64,000 nucleotides of DNA, taken from Herbaspirillum frisingense GSF30. Its GTDB lineage: Bacteria; Pseudomonadota; Gammaproteobacteria; Burkholderiales; Burkholderiaceae_D. Positions 49,804-58,156 of the stretch are shown here, one piece after another; positions within the stretch are counted from its first letter, which is position 1; every line of letters begins with the position of its first letter. The notes beneath the pieces are model-generated. The model was not told the origin of the DNA. It was given only the letters and a program-made list of their open reading frames with translations, and did not search any database. The position numbers and the translations under genes were made by a program. The DNA lies in contig NZ_AEEC02000018.1 of the NCBI RefSeq assembly GCF_000300975.2, positions 52,036-116,035 on the forward strand, written 5' to 3'.

Positions 49804-49885
49804 GAAATGGCTCCGGCATCAGCAACGACAGTGGAAACAGCAACAGGAACGAACACCGCACCTTCAGTAAAACTGAACGATCTCT

Positions 49886-49914
49886 TTGCGATATTCAACT
49901 TTTCCAATTATACG
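49886..49914 (+). promoter_or_regulatory. Candidate argC promoter
   Basis: TTGCGA (49886-49891), a 17-bp spacer and TATACG (49909-49914), in an AT-rich patch of the LysR-argC divergent region, 117 bp upstream of the argC ATG. Confidence 0.42.
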
Positions 49915-50031
49915 TTTTGTCGCACCATGCAAGGCATCGGCATTCCCGCGCCATGCCAGGGCCAGGGCGAAGTCCCTCGCCACCGCTTCCATCCGGGCGC
50001 GCCCACTGCTTGCAGCTGACCGGAGTACACC

Positions 50032-50964
50032 ATGAGCAACCCTCCTCTGATCTTCATCGACGGCGACCAAGGCACCACCGGTCTCCTGATCCACGAACGC
50101 CTGCGCGACCGCAAGGACCTGCGCATCCTGACCCTGCCGGCAGCCGAGCGCAAGGATGCGCAGCGGCGCGCCGAAGCCATCAACAGCGCCGACATCGCCC
50201 TGCTGTGCCTGCCCGACGCTGCGGCCCGCGAAGCGGTGGCGCTGATCGAGAACCCCCGCGTGCGCGTCATCGATGCCAGCTCGGCCCATCGCACCAGCCC
50301 GGGCTGGGTGTATGGCTTCCCCGAGATGACGCCGGAACAGCCCCAGGCCATTGCCAACGCCCACCGCATCAGCAACCCCGGTTGCTATCCGACCGGCGCC
50401 ATCGCGCTGCTGCGCCCGCTGGTACAAGCCGGACTGGTACCGGCCGACTACCCGCTGAGCATCCACGCCGTCTCCGGTTACTCCGGTGGCGGTCGGCCGC
50501 AGGTAGAGCAATACGAAGGACCGGAAGCCGCCAGCGCCGCGCCCTTCGTGCTGTACGGCCTGGGCCTGCAGCACAAGCATCCACCGGAAATGCAGCTGCA
50601 CGCCGGATTGACGCAACGGCCGATCTTCCTGCCCGCCTATGGCGCTTTCCGCCAGGGCATCGTGCTCTCCATCGCACTGCAGACCCGCTTGCTACCGGCC
50701 GGTGCCAGCCTAGAGTCGCTGCGCGCCGCACTGCAGCGCCACTACGCCGGGGCGCGCCACGTCAAGGTACTGGATGCCGAACAGAGTGCCGCCACGGCCC
50801 AGCTTGATCCGACCCGCCACAACGGCAGCAATGACATGACCCTGGGCGTATTCGGCAACCCGGCCGAAGGCCACATCCTGCTGTGCGCGGTCTTTGACAA
50901 CCTGGGCAAGGGTGCATCGGGCGCCGCCGTACAGAACCTGGACCTGCTGCTGGCAGCCGCCTGA
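50032..50964 (+). CDS. argC: N-acetyl-gamma-glutamyl-phosphate reductase (short type)
   Basis: A 310-aa NADPH-dependent reductase of arginine synthesis, the short (type 2) AGPR form. Features: N-terminal [14 protein letters not shown] nucleotide-binding loop, active-site Cys in [10 protein letters not shown], the SGYSGGGR segment and the substrate loop [10 protein letters not shown]. The ATG is 11 bp after a CGGAG site. It stands alone, divergent from a LysR gene, not in an arg operon; many betaproteobacteria also carry a longer ArgC elsewhere, which would make this the second copy. Confidence 0.92.
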   Translation: MSNPPLIFIDGDQGTTGLLIHERLRDRKDLRILTLPAAERKDAQRRAEAINSADIALLCLPDAAAREAVALIENPRVRVIDASSAHRTSPGWVYGFPEMTPEQPQAIANAHRISNPGCYPTGAIALLRPLVQAGLVPADYPLSIHAVSGYSGGGRPQVEQYEGPEAASAAPFVLYGLGLQHKHPPEMQLHAGLTQRPIFLPAYGAFRQGIVLSIALQTRLLPAGASLESLRAALQRHYAGARHVKVLDAEQSAATAQLDPTRHNGSNDMTLGVFGNPAEGHILLCAVFDNLGKGASGAAVQNLDLLLAAA

Positions 50965-51192
50965 CTCGCGTATTGATGCGGCGTGCAGCCCCGACCAACA
51001 AGGCCGGAGGCGGGGCGCAATTCCCCACGAGCGCCCTGCCCTCGCCGCATCACTCGTAAAACGGTTTAAAGGCCTGCTCTGCTGCACGGCAGGAATGGTC
51101 AGGCTGTGGCATCATTCGTGACTTGATTCGCCACCACAAACTGCAGGCGTCGGCTCCCCCTTGATTCGGCTGCCGCCCCGCTTCAAAGCAAG

Positions 51193-51420
51193 ATGTCCAC
51201 CACTCTAGGCGCAATAGCGTGCAAGTATCTCGACGCCACCATCAAGCTGACCCCGGTATTACGTACTGACGGCAAGTGGACGGCGTTCGTCCATATCGAC
51301 TTCCCGGATCGCACCACCCACGAATTCGGCGACTTCAAGCCAGGCAACTCCAAGATGGAAGCCTTGCAGAATGCCGTCACGGCTGCCGAGAACTACGTCG
51401 TCAATCGCAAGAAGAAATAG
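51193..51420 (+). CDS. Small conserved-looking protein, 75 aa
   Basis: A 75-aa basic protein with no membrane segment or signal, with pattern LTPVLRTDGKWTAFVHIDF ... HEFGDFKPGNSKMEALQNAV, suggesting a short beta-sheet followed by one helix and a KKK end. Not recognised. Supported by good codon bias and a natural position; the 3' end faces the dctP terminator. Confidence 0.68.
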   Translation: MSTTLGAIACKYLDATIKLTPVLRTDGKWTAFVHIDFPDRTTHEFGDFKPGNSKMEALQNAVTAAENYVVNRKKK

Positions 51421-51446
51421 ACTGGCCGGAATCACCGTCCCCAAAG

Positions 51447-51473
51447 CAAAACGGCCTGCATTGCTGCAGGCCG
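51447..51473 (-). terminator. Terminator of the dctP gene
   Basis: On the minus strand CGGCCTGCA/TGCAGGCCG pair perfectly around a four-base loop, followed by TTTTGCTTT. About 45 bp after the dctP stop. Confidence 0.82.
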
Positions 51474-51516
51474 CCCGGTGCGCAGGTCCATCCCGAACGG
51501 GATGGGAGCAATGCAA

Positions 51517-52542
51517 TCAGTTCATCTTGACGCCGGCAGCTTCGCTTTCCTTGTAGATCGCATCGATCAGGTCCTGCCCCACCCGTGAGGCCATGCTCTT
51601 GTGTACCGGCAGCAGTGCGCGGCGCCACTCGGCCTTCTCCTGTTCGGAAAGGGTGTAGACCTTGGTCTTGCCGCTGGCCTTGATGGCGGCCAGGGCATCG
51701 TCATTTTCCTTCTGGGCGATGGTATTGGCGTAGACCGTGGCTTCCTTCATGGCCCCTTCGAGCTGGCCGCGCACATCGGCCGGCAAGGCCTCCCAGAACT
51801 TCTTGTTGACGATCACGGCGTAACCGATATACCCATGGTCGGACACGGTCAAGTTGGACTGCACCTCATGCATCTTCTGCGTGTAGACATTGGAGGGCGT
51901 GTTCTCGCTGCCATCCACCACCCCGGTCTGCATGGCCTGGTACACCTCGGAAAACGCCAGCACCTGCGGATTGGCCTTCAATGCCCGGAACTGCTCGTCC
52001 AACACCTTGGAGGACTGGATGCGCATCTTCAGCGCCCGGAAGTCCGCCACCTTGTGCAGCGGCCGGTTGGCCGTCATCACCTTCATGCCGTTATCCCAGT
52101 AGGCCAGGCCCTTGATGCCCTTGCCTTCCAGCTTCTGGAACAGGCCCTGCCCGATCGGCCCCTCGGTCACGCGCTTCAACACTTCCTTGTTGGGGAAGAT
52201 ATAGGGCAGGTCGAACACCTCGAACTCCTTGGCCCCCAGCGGCCCGAACTTGGCCAGGGACGGCGCCAGCATCTGCACCGAACCCAGCTGCAGCGCCTCC
52301 AGCTCTTCCTTGTCCTTGTAGAGGGTGCTGTTGGGATAGACCTCGACCTTGACACGGCCGTTGGTCGCCTTCTCCGCCAGTTCCTTGAAGCGTTCCGCGC
52401 CCTTGCCCTTGGGCGTGTCGTTGGCCACCACGTGACTGAACTTGATGACGATGGGCTGTTGCGCCAGTGCTGCCGTGGTCGACAGGCTCAGCGTGGCGAA
52501 GGCGCAGGCGGTCAGTGCCGCCCGCATTGTGATGATGGTCAT
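51517..52542 (-). CDS. dctP: TRAP-transporter C4-dicarboxylate-type binding protein
   Basis: A 341-aa periplasmic solute-binding protein of the DctP family: a signal peptide of ~28 residues ending AALAQQ, then the fold with FSHVVANDTPKGKGAERF, the conserved Arg that binds the ligand carboxylate in the LKMRIQSSKV region, and GVVDGSENTPSNVY. It delivers C4-like acids to a DctQM permease, but no DctQ or DctM gene is adjacent on either side. The neighbouring genes suggest itaconate or a related C5 diacid as ligand. Confidence 0.92.
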   Translation of the reverse strand: MTIITMRAALTACAFATLSLSTTAALAQQPIVIKFSHVVANDTPKGKGAERFKELAEKATNGRVKVEVYPNSTLYKDKEELEALQLGSVQMLAPSLAKFGPLGAKEFEVFDLPYIFPNKEVLKRVTEGPIGQGLFQKLEGKGIKGLAYWDNGMKVMTANRPLHKVADFRALKMRIQSSKVLDEQFRALKANPQVLAFSEVYQAMQTGVVDGSENTPSNVYTQKMHEVQSNLTVSDHGYIGYAVIVNKKFWEALPADVRGQLEGAMKEATVYANTIAQKENDDALAAIKASGKTKVYTLSEQEKAEWRRALLPVHKSMASRVGQDLIDAIYKESEAAGVKMN

Positions 52543-52592
52543 GCGTGTCTCCTCCGGGTGAAGCCGGGGGCCGATGACCTCGGCCCCCGGCG

Positions 52593-53717
52593 TTAAAAGA
52601 CGATCAGGTCGCGCAGCCCCTCCCCGCTATGCAGGCGGTCGAAACCGCGGTTGATGTCGGCCAGCGCCAGGCGCTCGCCCATGAGCTTGTCCACCGGCAG
52701 GCGGCCGGCCTGGTACAGGCCGATGTAGCGCGGGATATCGCGCACCGGCACGCAGGAGCCGATATAGCTGCCCTTGACGGTGCGTTCCTCGGCCACCAGG
52801 CTGACCTGCTGCAGCGCCCAGTTCTGGTTCGGTGCAGGCAGGCCGGCCGTGATCGTCATGCCGCCACGGCGGGTCATGCGGTAGGCCGCTTCCATGGCCT
52901 GCACCGAGCCGGCCATCTCGAAGGCGTAATCGACGCCGCCCTTGGTGAGTTCCTTGACCTTAGCCACCGCATCCGGGTCACGGGCATTCACGGTGGCTGT
53001 AGCGCCCAGCGCACGCGCCACTTCCAGCTTGCTGTCGTGCAGGTCCACCGCGATCACTTCGCGCGCGCCGGAGGCCAGCGCGCCCAGCATCGCGCACAGG
53101 CCCACGCCGCCCAGCCCCAGCACCGCCGCCGTAGTACCGGCCTTGACCTCGGCGGTATTGACCGCTGCGCCCACGCCGGTCAGCACCGCGCACCCGAACA
53201 GGGCCGCCTCGACCGGATCGATATCAGCCTCGATCTTCACGCAGGAGCGGCGCGAGACCACCGCATGATCGGCAAAGGCCGACACCCCGAGGTGGTGATG
53301 CACCGCCTGGGTCTTGTCACGCAGACGGCGCTGGCCCGACAGCAGCTCACCCACGGTATTGGTGGCGGCGCCCGGCTCGCACAGCGCCGGCCGCCCTTCC
53401 ATGCAGGGCAGGCAGTGGCCGCAGCTAGGCACGAAGACCAGCACCACCAGATCGCCGGCACGCAGGTCGGTCACGCCGCTACCCACTTGCACCACCTCGG
53501 CCGAAGCCTCGTGGCCCAGCGCCATGGGCACCGGCCGCGGACGCACACCGGTGATCACCGACAGGTCCGAATGGCACAGGCCGGCGGCCTTCATCTTCAC
53601 CAGCACCTCGCCGGGGCCGGGCGGGTCAAGATCGAGTTCTTCGATCTTCAGCGGCTGGCTCACGGCAAACGGATGCGCATCGGTCATCTCGCGCAATACG
53701 GCGGCCTGGATTTTCAT
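52593..53717 (-). CDS. Zinc-dependent alcohol dehydrogenase, class III-like
   Basis: A 374-aa medium-chain dehydrogenase/reductase: catalytic zinc ligands in GLCHSDLS and GHEAS, structural zinc cysteines in SCGHCLPCMEGRPALC, and Rossmann LGLGGVGLCAM. The layout follows the NAD-linked class III/formaldehyde-dehydrogenase-like branch. The ATG at 53717 has a strong GGGAGA site, deciding against the 86-residue longer frame. It sits between the CitE-like lyase and dctP on the same strand, so it is likely part of the same catabolic unit; its substrate is not evident. Confidence 0.9.
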   Translation of the reverse strand: MKIQAAVLREMTDAHPFAVSQPLKIEELDLDPPGPGEVLVKMKAAGLCHSDLSVITGVRPRPVPMALGHEASAEVVQVGSGVTDLRAGDLVVLVFVPSCGHCLPCMEGRPALCEPGAATNTVGELLSGQRRLRDKTQAVHHHLGVSAFADHAVVSRRSCVKIEADIDPVEAALFGCAVLTGVGAAVNTAEVKAGTTAAVLGLGGVGLCAMLGALASGAREVIAVDLHDSKLEVARALGATATVNARDPDAVAKVKELTKGGVDYAFEMAGSVQAMEAAYRMTRRGGMTITAGLPAPNQNWALQQVSLVAEERTVKGSYIGSCVPVRDIPRYIGLYQAGRLPVDKLMGERLALADINRGFDRLHSGEGLRDLIVF

Positions 53718-53770
53718 GTGGTCGTCTCCCTCTGGTTGGAAAACGTCTAGGTTACACGAGCCGCTGTGCC

Positions 53771-54610
53771 TCAATCGGACAACAGGCCAGCCTGATGCAG
53801 GAATTTCTCGGCCTGCAGGATCACCGGCTTGTCGATCATCTTGCCCTCCAGCGAAATGGCACCGCCATCGCTGGCGCGCACCACCGCCATCACGGCGGTG
53901 GCCCAGGCCAGCTCCTGCTCGCTGGGCATGAAGCCACGCCGCACACCTTCCACCTGGCGCGGATGGATGCACAGCTTGGCGCCAAAACCCAGCCGGCGCG
54001 CGCGCTGCACCATGCGTGCCAGAAAGGCGTCGTCATTGAAATCGGTGGTCACGCCATCGATGGGCGGGGCAATGCCCCCCAGGCGCGAGGCCATCACCAT
54101 CTCGATGCGGAAGTGCGTCAGCTCCTCCTCTTCTGGACCGCACTGCATGCCCAGATCGACCTGCGCATCGATGGAACCGAAGGCCAACCGCTGCACGCCC
54201 GGCACCGCCGCAATCTCGCGCATGGCCGCCAGACCGGCGGCACTCTCGATGAGCGCGATCAGGCCGCGCCCGGGACCCAGCCGACGCGCAATCGCCGACA
54301 GGCTCTTGGGCTCTTCCGCCTTGGGCAATACGATGCCGGCCATGGACAGTGCCGAAAACGTCATCAGGTCCTCGCCATGCCAGACCGTATCGGCGGCATT
54401 GATGCGCACCCACAGGCGTGGCTGCGGCCCCTGTTCGCGCAGCCAGCGCGCCAGGGTCTCGCGGGCCTGCTCCTTCTGCCGCAGGGCCACGGCATCTTCC
54501 AGATCGACGATGACGGCATCGGCACCACTGTCCAGGGCCTTGACATAGCGCTCCGGGCGATTGGCCGGCACGAACAGAAAACTGCTGGCCGTGGCAATCT
54601 GCGGCGCCAT
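53771..54610 (-). CDS. CitE-family citramalyl-CoA-type lyase
   Basis: A 279-aa HpcH/HpaI/CitE-family lyase. Family motifs: SFLFVPANRPERY, DAVIVDLEDAV with the metal/substrate Asp-Glu, LIALIESAAGL with the Glu, and FGAKLCIHPRQV near the end. It corresponds in size and context to Ccl, which splits (S)-citramalyl-CoA into acetyl-CoA and pyruvate. Its ATG overlaps the CoA-transferase stop by one base (TGATG), so they are coupled. Confidence 0.87.
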   Translation of the reverse strand: MAPQIATASSFLFVPANRPERYVKALDSGADAVIVDLEDAVALRQKEQARETLARWLREQGPQPRLWVRINAADTVWHGEDLMTFSALSMAGIVLPKAEEPKSLSAIARRLGPGRGLIALIESAAGLAAMREIAAVPGVQRLAFGSIDAQVDLGMQCGPEEEELTHFRIEMVMASRLGGIAPPIDGVTTDFNDDAFLARMVQRARRLGFGAKLCIHPRQVEGVRRGFMPSEQELAWATAVMAVVRASDGGAISLEGKMIDKPVILQAEKFLHQAGLLSD

Positions 54611-55800
54611 CACACGGCTCCCCGTTCGCGCAGCGTGGCGATGGCCGCCGCGTCATAACCCAAGCCACCGAGAATGGCGTCGGTATGCTCCCCCAGTGCC
54701 GGGATGGGGTCCATGCGGTAGTCATAGCTATCGTTGGCGCCTGGCGGCAGCAGCGCGGCCACCTTGCCGGCCGGCGTATCGACCTCTGCCCAGCGCTGGC
54801 GCGCCGCCAGTTGCGGATGCTGCCACAGGTCGCCCATGCCATTGACGCGGGCATTGGCGATCTGCGCCCGGTCCAGCCGCGCCACCACCTGCTCGGCGGT
54901 CATGCCGGCGAACATGTCCAGGATCAGCTGACGCAGCACATCGCGATGTTCGTGGCGGCGCGAGTTGCTCGAGAAGCGCGCATCGCCGGCCAGCGCAGCA
55001 TCCTCCAGCACCACCTCGCAGAAGACCTTCCATTCGCGCTCGTTCTGGAGACCCAGCATCACGGTCTTGCCATCGCCCGCCGCAAAGGGGCCATAGGGAT
55101 AGATGGTGGCGTGCTCGGCGCCGGAGCGCTGCGGCGCCCCCGCACCCTGATAGGCATAGTAGAGCGGAAAACTCATCCACTCGGTCAGTGCCTCCAGCAT
55201 GGACAGGTCGATGTGACTGCCGCGTCCATCGCGCCCACGCTTGATCAGCGCGGCCAGGATGTTGGAATAGGCATACATGCCAGCGGCGATGTCGGCAATC
55301 GAGCAACCGGCCTTGACCACCTCATCACGCGTCCCCGTCACCGAGAGAAAACCAGCCTCGCTCTGGATCAGCAGGTCATAGGCCTTCTTGTCGCGATAGG
55401 GGCCATCCTCGCCGTAACCGGAAATATCGCAGACGATCAGGCGCGGATGTTTCTCCTGCAGCACCGCGGCCGACAGGCCCAGCCCGGCCGCCGCCCCCGG
55501 CGCCAGGTTTTGCACCAACACGTCGGCCTCCTGCAGCAACTGGTCGATGATGCGCTTGCCCTCTTCGTCCTTGAGATTCAAGCTGAGGCTTTCCTTGGAA
55601 CGATTGGTCCAGACGAAGTGCGACGACAGACCATGCACACGGGTGTCGTACCCCCGCGCAAAATCGCCCACGCCGGGCCGTTCGATCTTGATCACCCGGG
55701 CCCCCAGGTCGGCCAGCTGGCGCGTGCAGAACGGCGCGGCAATGGCATGCTCCAGGCTGACCACGGTAATACCCTCCAGCGGGCGGTTGGCTTGTGACAT
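54610..55800 (-). CDS. Class III CoA transferase (itaconate CoA-transferase-like)
   Basis: A 396-aa CaiB/BaiF-family CoA transferase. The N-terminal LEGITVVSLEHAIAAPFCTRQLADLGARVIKIE segment and the catalytic-Asp region (after GVGDFAR, about residue 165: LLIQSEAGFLSVTG) are typical. By context it is the counterpart of Ict, moving CoA from succinyl-CoA to itaconate. Operon: maoC-like, acyl-CoA dehydrogenase, this gene, lyase, all on the minus strand with small gaps. Confidence 0.87.
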   Translation of the reverse strand: MSQANRPLEGITVVSLEHAIAAPFCTRQLADLGARVIKIERPGVGDFARGYDTRVHGLSSHFVWTNRSKESLSLNLKDEEGKRIIDQLLQEADVLVQNLAPGAAAGLGLSAAVLQEKHPRLIVCDISGYGEDGPYRDKKAYDLLIQSEAGFLSVTGTRDEVVKAGCSIADIAAGMYAYSNILAALIKRGRDGRGSHIDLSMLEALTEWMSFPLYYAYQGAGAPQRSGAEHATIYPYGPFAAGDGKTVMLGLQNEREWKVFCEVVLEDAALAGDARFSSNSRRHEHRDVLRQLILDMFAGMTAEQVVARLDRAQIANARVNGMGDLWQHPQLAARQRWAEVDTPAGKVAALLPPGANDSYDYRMDPIPALGEHTDAILGGLGYDAAAIATLRERGAV

Positions 55801-55840
55801 GGCGCTTCCTCGGTCGATGGGCAGGTGCAGAAAAACAGGT

Positions 55841-57007
55841 TCAGAACGAGCGCGGCAAGCCCAGGATGTGCTCGGCCACGTAGGAGAAGATCAGGTTGGT
55901 CGAGATCGGCGCCACCTGGTACAGGCGCGTTTCGCGGAACTTGCGCTCGACGTCGTATTCGCAGGCGAAGCCAAAGCCACCGTGGGTCTGCAGGCAGACA
56001 TTGGCCGCCTCCCACGATGCCTTGGCCGCCAGGTACTTGGCCATGTTGGCCTGGGCACCGCAGGCCTGGCGCGCATCGAACAGCTCACAGGCCTTGTAGC
56101 GCATCAGGTTGGCGGCCTCGATCTCGATGAAGGCATCGGCAATGGGGAACTGCACGCCCTGGTTCTTGCCGATGGGGCGGTCGAACACCACACGCTCATT
56201 GGCGTATTGCGTGGCCTTGTCGATGAACCAGTAGCCATCGCCGATGCATTCGGCCGCGATCAGGGTGCGCTCGGCATTGAGGCCGTCGAGGATGTACTTG
56301 AAGCCTATCCCTTCCTCGCCGATCAGGTTCTCGGCCGGGATGTCCAGGTTGTCGAAGAAGAGTTCATTGGTCTCGTGGTTGACCATGTTGAGGATGGGCC
56401 GCACTTCCATGCCATGGCCGATGGCCTCCTTGAGATCGACGATGAAGATGGACATGCCCTCGGACTTCTTCTTCACCTGGTCCAGCGGCGTGGTTCGCGC
56501 CAGCAGGATCATCAGGTCCGAATGCTGGATGCGCGAGATCCACACCTTCTGGCCGTTGACCACGTAGCGGTCGCCCTTCTTGACCGCCACCGTCTTGATG
56601 CGCGTGGTATCGGTGCCGGTGGTGGGCTCGGTCACGCCCATGGACTGCAGGCGCAATTCGCCGGTGGCGATCCTGGGCAGGTAGAGCTGTTTCTGCGCCT
56701 CGGAGCCATGCCGCAACAGCGTGCCCATGTTGTACATCTGCCCGTGGCAGGCACCGGAATTGCCGCCGGTGCGGTTGATCTCTTCCATGATGACCGAGGC
56801 TTCGGTCAGGCCCAGGCCGGAACCGCCATACTCCTGCGGGATCAGCGCGGCCATCCAGCCGGCGCGGGTCAGGGCATCGACGAACTGCTCGGGATAGCCG
56901 CGCGCTTCATCGACCTTGCGCCAGTATTCCGGGGGGAAGGTATTGCACAGATCGCGCACGGCATCGCGCAGATCGCCATAAGCGTCATTGGGCGCCTGAT
57001 AGGACAT
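55841..57007 (-). CDS. Acyl-CoA dehydrogenase
   Basis: A 388-aa FAD-dependent acyl-CoA dehydrogenase: N-terminal helical domain, LQSMGVTEPTTGTDTTR (flavin/substrate loop), QKVWISRIQH, and the C-terminal QTHGGFGFACEYDVERKFRE signature with the catalytic-base region. It could oxidise a short branched acyl-CoA, for example methylsuccinyl-CoA-like, in connection with the neighbouring itaconyl/citramalyl-CoA steps; the P. aeruginosa itaconate cluster has a dehydrogenase in the same place. It starts 29 bp after the MaoC-like gene ends. Confidence 0.92.
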   Translation of the reverse strand: MSYQAPNDAYGDLRDAVRDLCNTFPPEYWRKVDEARGYPEQFVDALTRAGWMAALIPQEYGGSGLGLTEASVIMEEINRTGGNSGACHGQMYNMGTLLRHGSEAQKQLYLPRIATGELRLQSMGVTEPTTGTDTTRIKTVAVKKGDRYVVNGQKVWISRIQHSDLMILLARTTPLDQVKKKSEGMSIFIVDLKEAIGHGMEVRPILNMVNHETNELFFDNLDIPAENLIGEEGIGFKYILDGLNAERTLIAAECIGDGYWFIDKATQYANERVVFDRPIGKNQGVQFPIADAFIEIEAANLMRYKACELFDARQACGAQANMAKYLAAKASWEAANVCLQTHGGFGFACEYDVERKFRETRLYQVAPISTNLIFSYVAEHILGLPRSF

Positions 57008-57036
57008 GGATGGGTCTCCGAAAAAAGTCTCTGTCG

Positions 57037-57897
57037 TCAGGCCAGGATGGCCTCGGCCTGCATGGCCAGTTCACCGCGTTCGTTCTGCGCCCAGAGTTCG
57101 GCGCTGCGACCATCGGCGGCCAGCCGGCCGCACAGCGTAAAGGGCTCGGTATCGAACAGGCTGCCCACGGCGCGGAAATTGAACTCGCGCAGCACCGCCT
57201 GCGGCATCTCACGCGCCAGCAGATCGGCCAGCAGCGTGGCGATCAGCGGCCCGTGTACGATGAGGCCCGGATAGCCCTCCACGCCGGTCACGTAACTGCG
57301 GTCATAGTGGATGCGATGCCCATTGAAGGTCAGCGCCGAATAGCGGAACAGCAGTACCGGATCGGGCAGCACCCGGCGACGCCATTGCGCCCCCTCCGGC
57401 GCGCTCTTGGGAACCACGGCCACCGCGCCCGGCTGGGGCAGGTCGCGATAGACGATGTCGTGTTCCTCACTCAGGCAGAGCCGGCCTTCGTGGCTGATCT
57501 CGTGACGCACGGTCACGAAGGCCAGCGCGCCGGTGCGGCCCTGCTTGACATCGATGCTGGCAATGCGCGAGCGCTTCTGCGCCGTCACACCGATAGGCAG
57601 CGGTGCGGCGAACTGCAGTCGCCCGCCGGCCCACATGCGGCGCGGCAAAGGCACCGGCGGCAGGAAGCCGCCCCGCTGCGGATGACCATCGACACCCACT
57701 TCGGACTGACGGCAGATGCTCCAGAAATAGATCCAGTGCCACAGCGGTGGCAAGGCATCGCCGGCACGCGGCTGGCGCGGACCATCAAGGGTCGCCGCCA
57801 GGGCCGCAGCGCTCACAGGGTTGATGAGGTCTTGATGGGTTTCGGTCTTGTCCAGCCATTGCCGTAACAGGGTGAGATCGAGATCGGGGTGGGCCAT
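57037..57897 (-). CDS. MaoC-like hydratase (itaconyl-CoA hydratase-like)
   Basis: A 286-aa double-hot-dog protein: an N-terminal MaoC/FAS1-like dehydratase half (PLWHWIYFWSICRQSEVGVDGHP, RRMWAGG) and a C-terminal hydratase half with the NGHRIHYDRSYVTGVEGYPGLIVHGPL motif containing the catalytic Asp/His. Related to mesaconyl-C4-CoA hydratase and Ich, which hydrates itaconyl-CoA to citramalyl-CoA. The first gene of the minus-strand catabolic run and divergent from a LysR gene. GAGGAG lies before its ATG. Confidence 0.87.
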   Translation of the reverse strand: MAHPDLDLTLLRQWLDKTETHQDLINPVSAAALAATLDGPRQPRAGDALPPLWHWIYFWSICRQSEVGVDGHPQRGGFLPPVPLPRRMWAGGRLQFAAPLPIGVTAQKRSRIASIDVKQGRTGALAFVTVRHEISHEGRLCLSEEHDIVYRDLPQPGAVAVVPKSAPEGAQWRRRVLPDPVLLFRYSALTFNGHRIHYDRSYVTGVEGYPGLIVHGPLIATLLADLLAREMPQAVLREFNFRAVGSLFDTEPFTLCGRLAADGRSAELWAQNERGELAMQAEAILA

Positions 57898-58156
57898 GTC
57901 TCCTCGCTTGCTCTTCGTTTATTGGCCGCAAGTCTGTCGTGCCAGGAGGACAAGAACAATCTCTCATTTTGGAAGGGGGGCTTTCGTAAAACTGAAGTCA
58001 GCGCTGCAGCCGGCACAGGACCGGACATGTGGCGGCGCAACAAGCAAAGCCCGCCAGCGTCACTGCAAATCGGCGTAACATGAAGACCGTTCACGCGCCA
58101 CGCCTACGTGTGTGTGTAAGGGTGCGCCCTCCCCTCAACGACCGCCGGAAACTGCC
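57898..58156. promoter_or_regulatory. Divergent control region of the itaconate-type cluster
   Basis: About 260 bp between the hydratase gene and the LysR gene, the expected site of LysR binding. An AT-rich segment (57950-57995) lies near the middle. I could not pick an operator with confidence; no further gene is seen. Confidence 0.5.
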
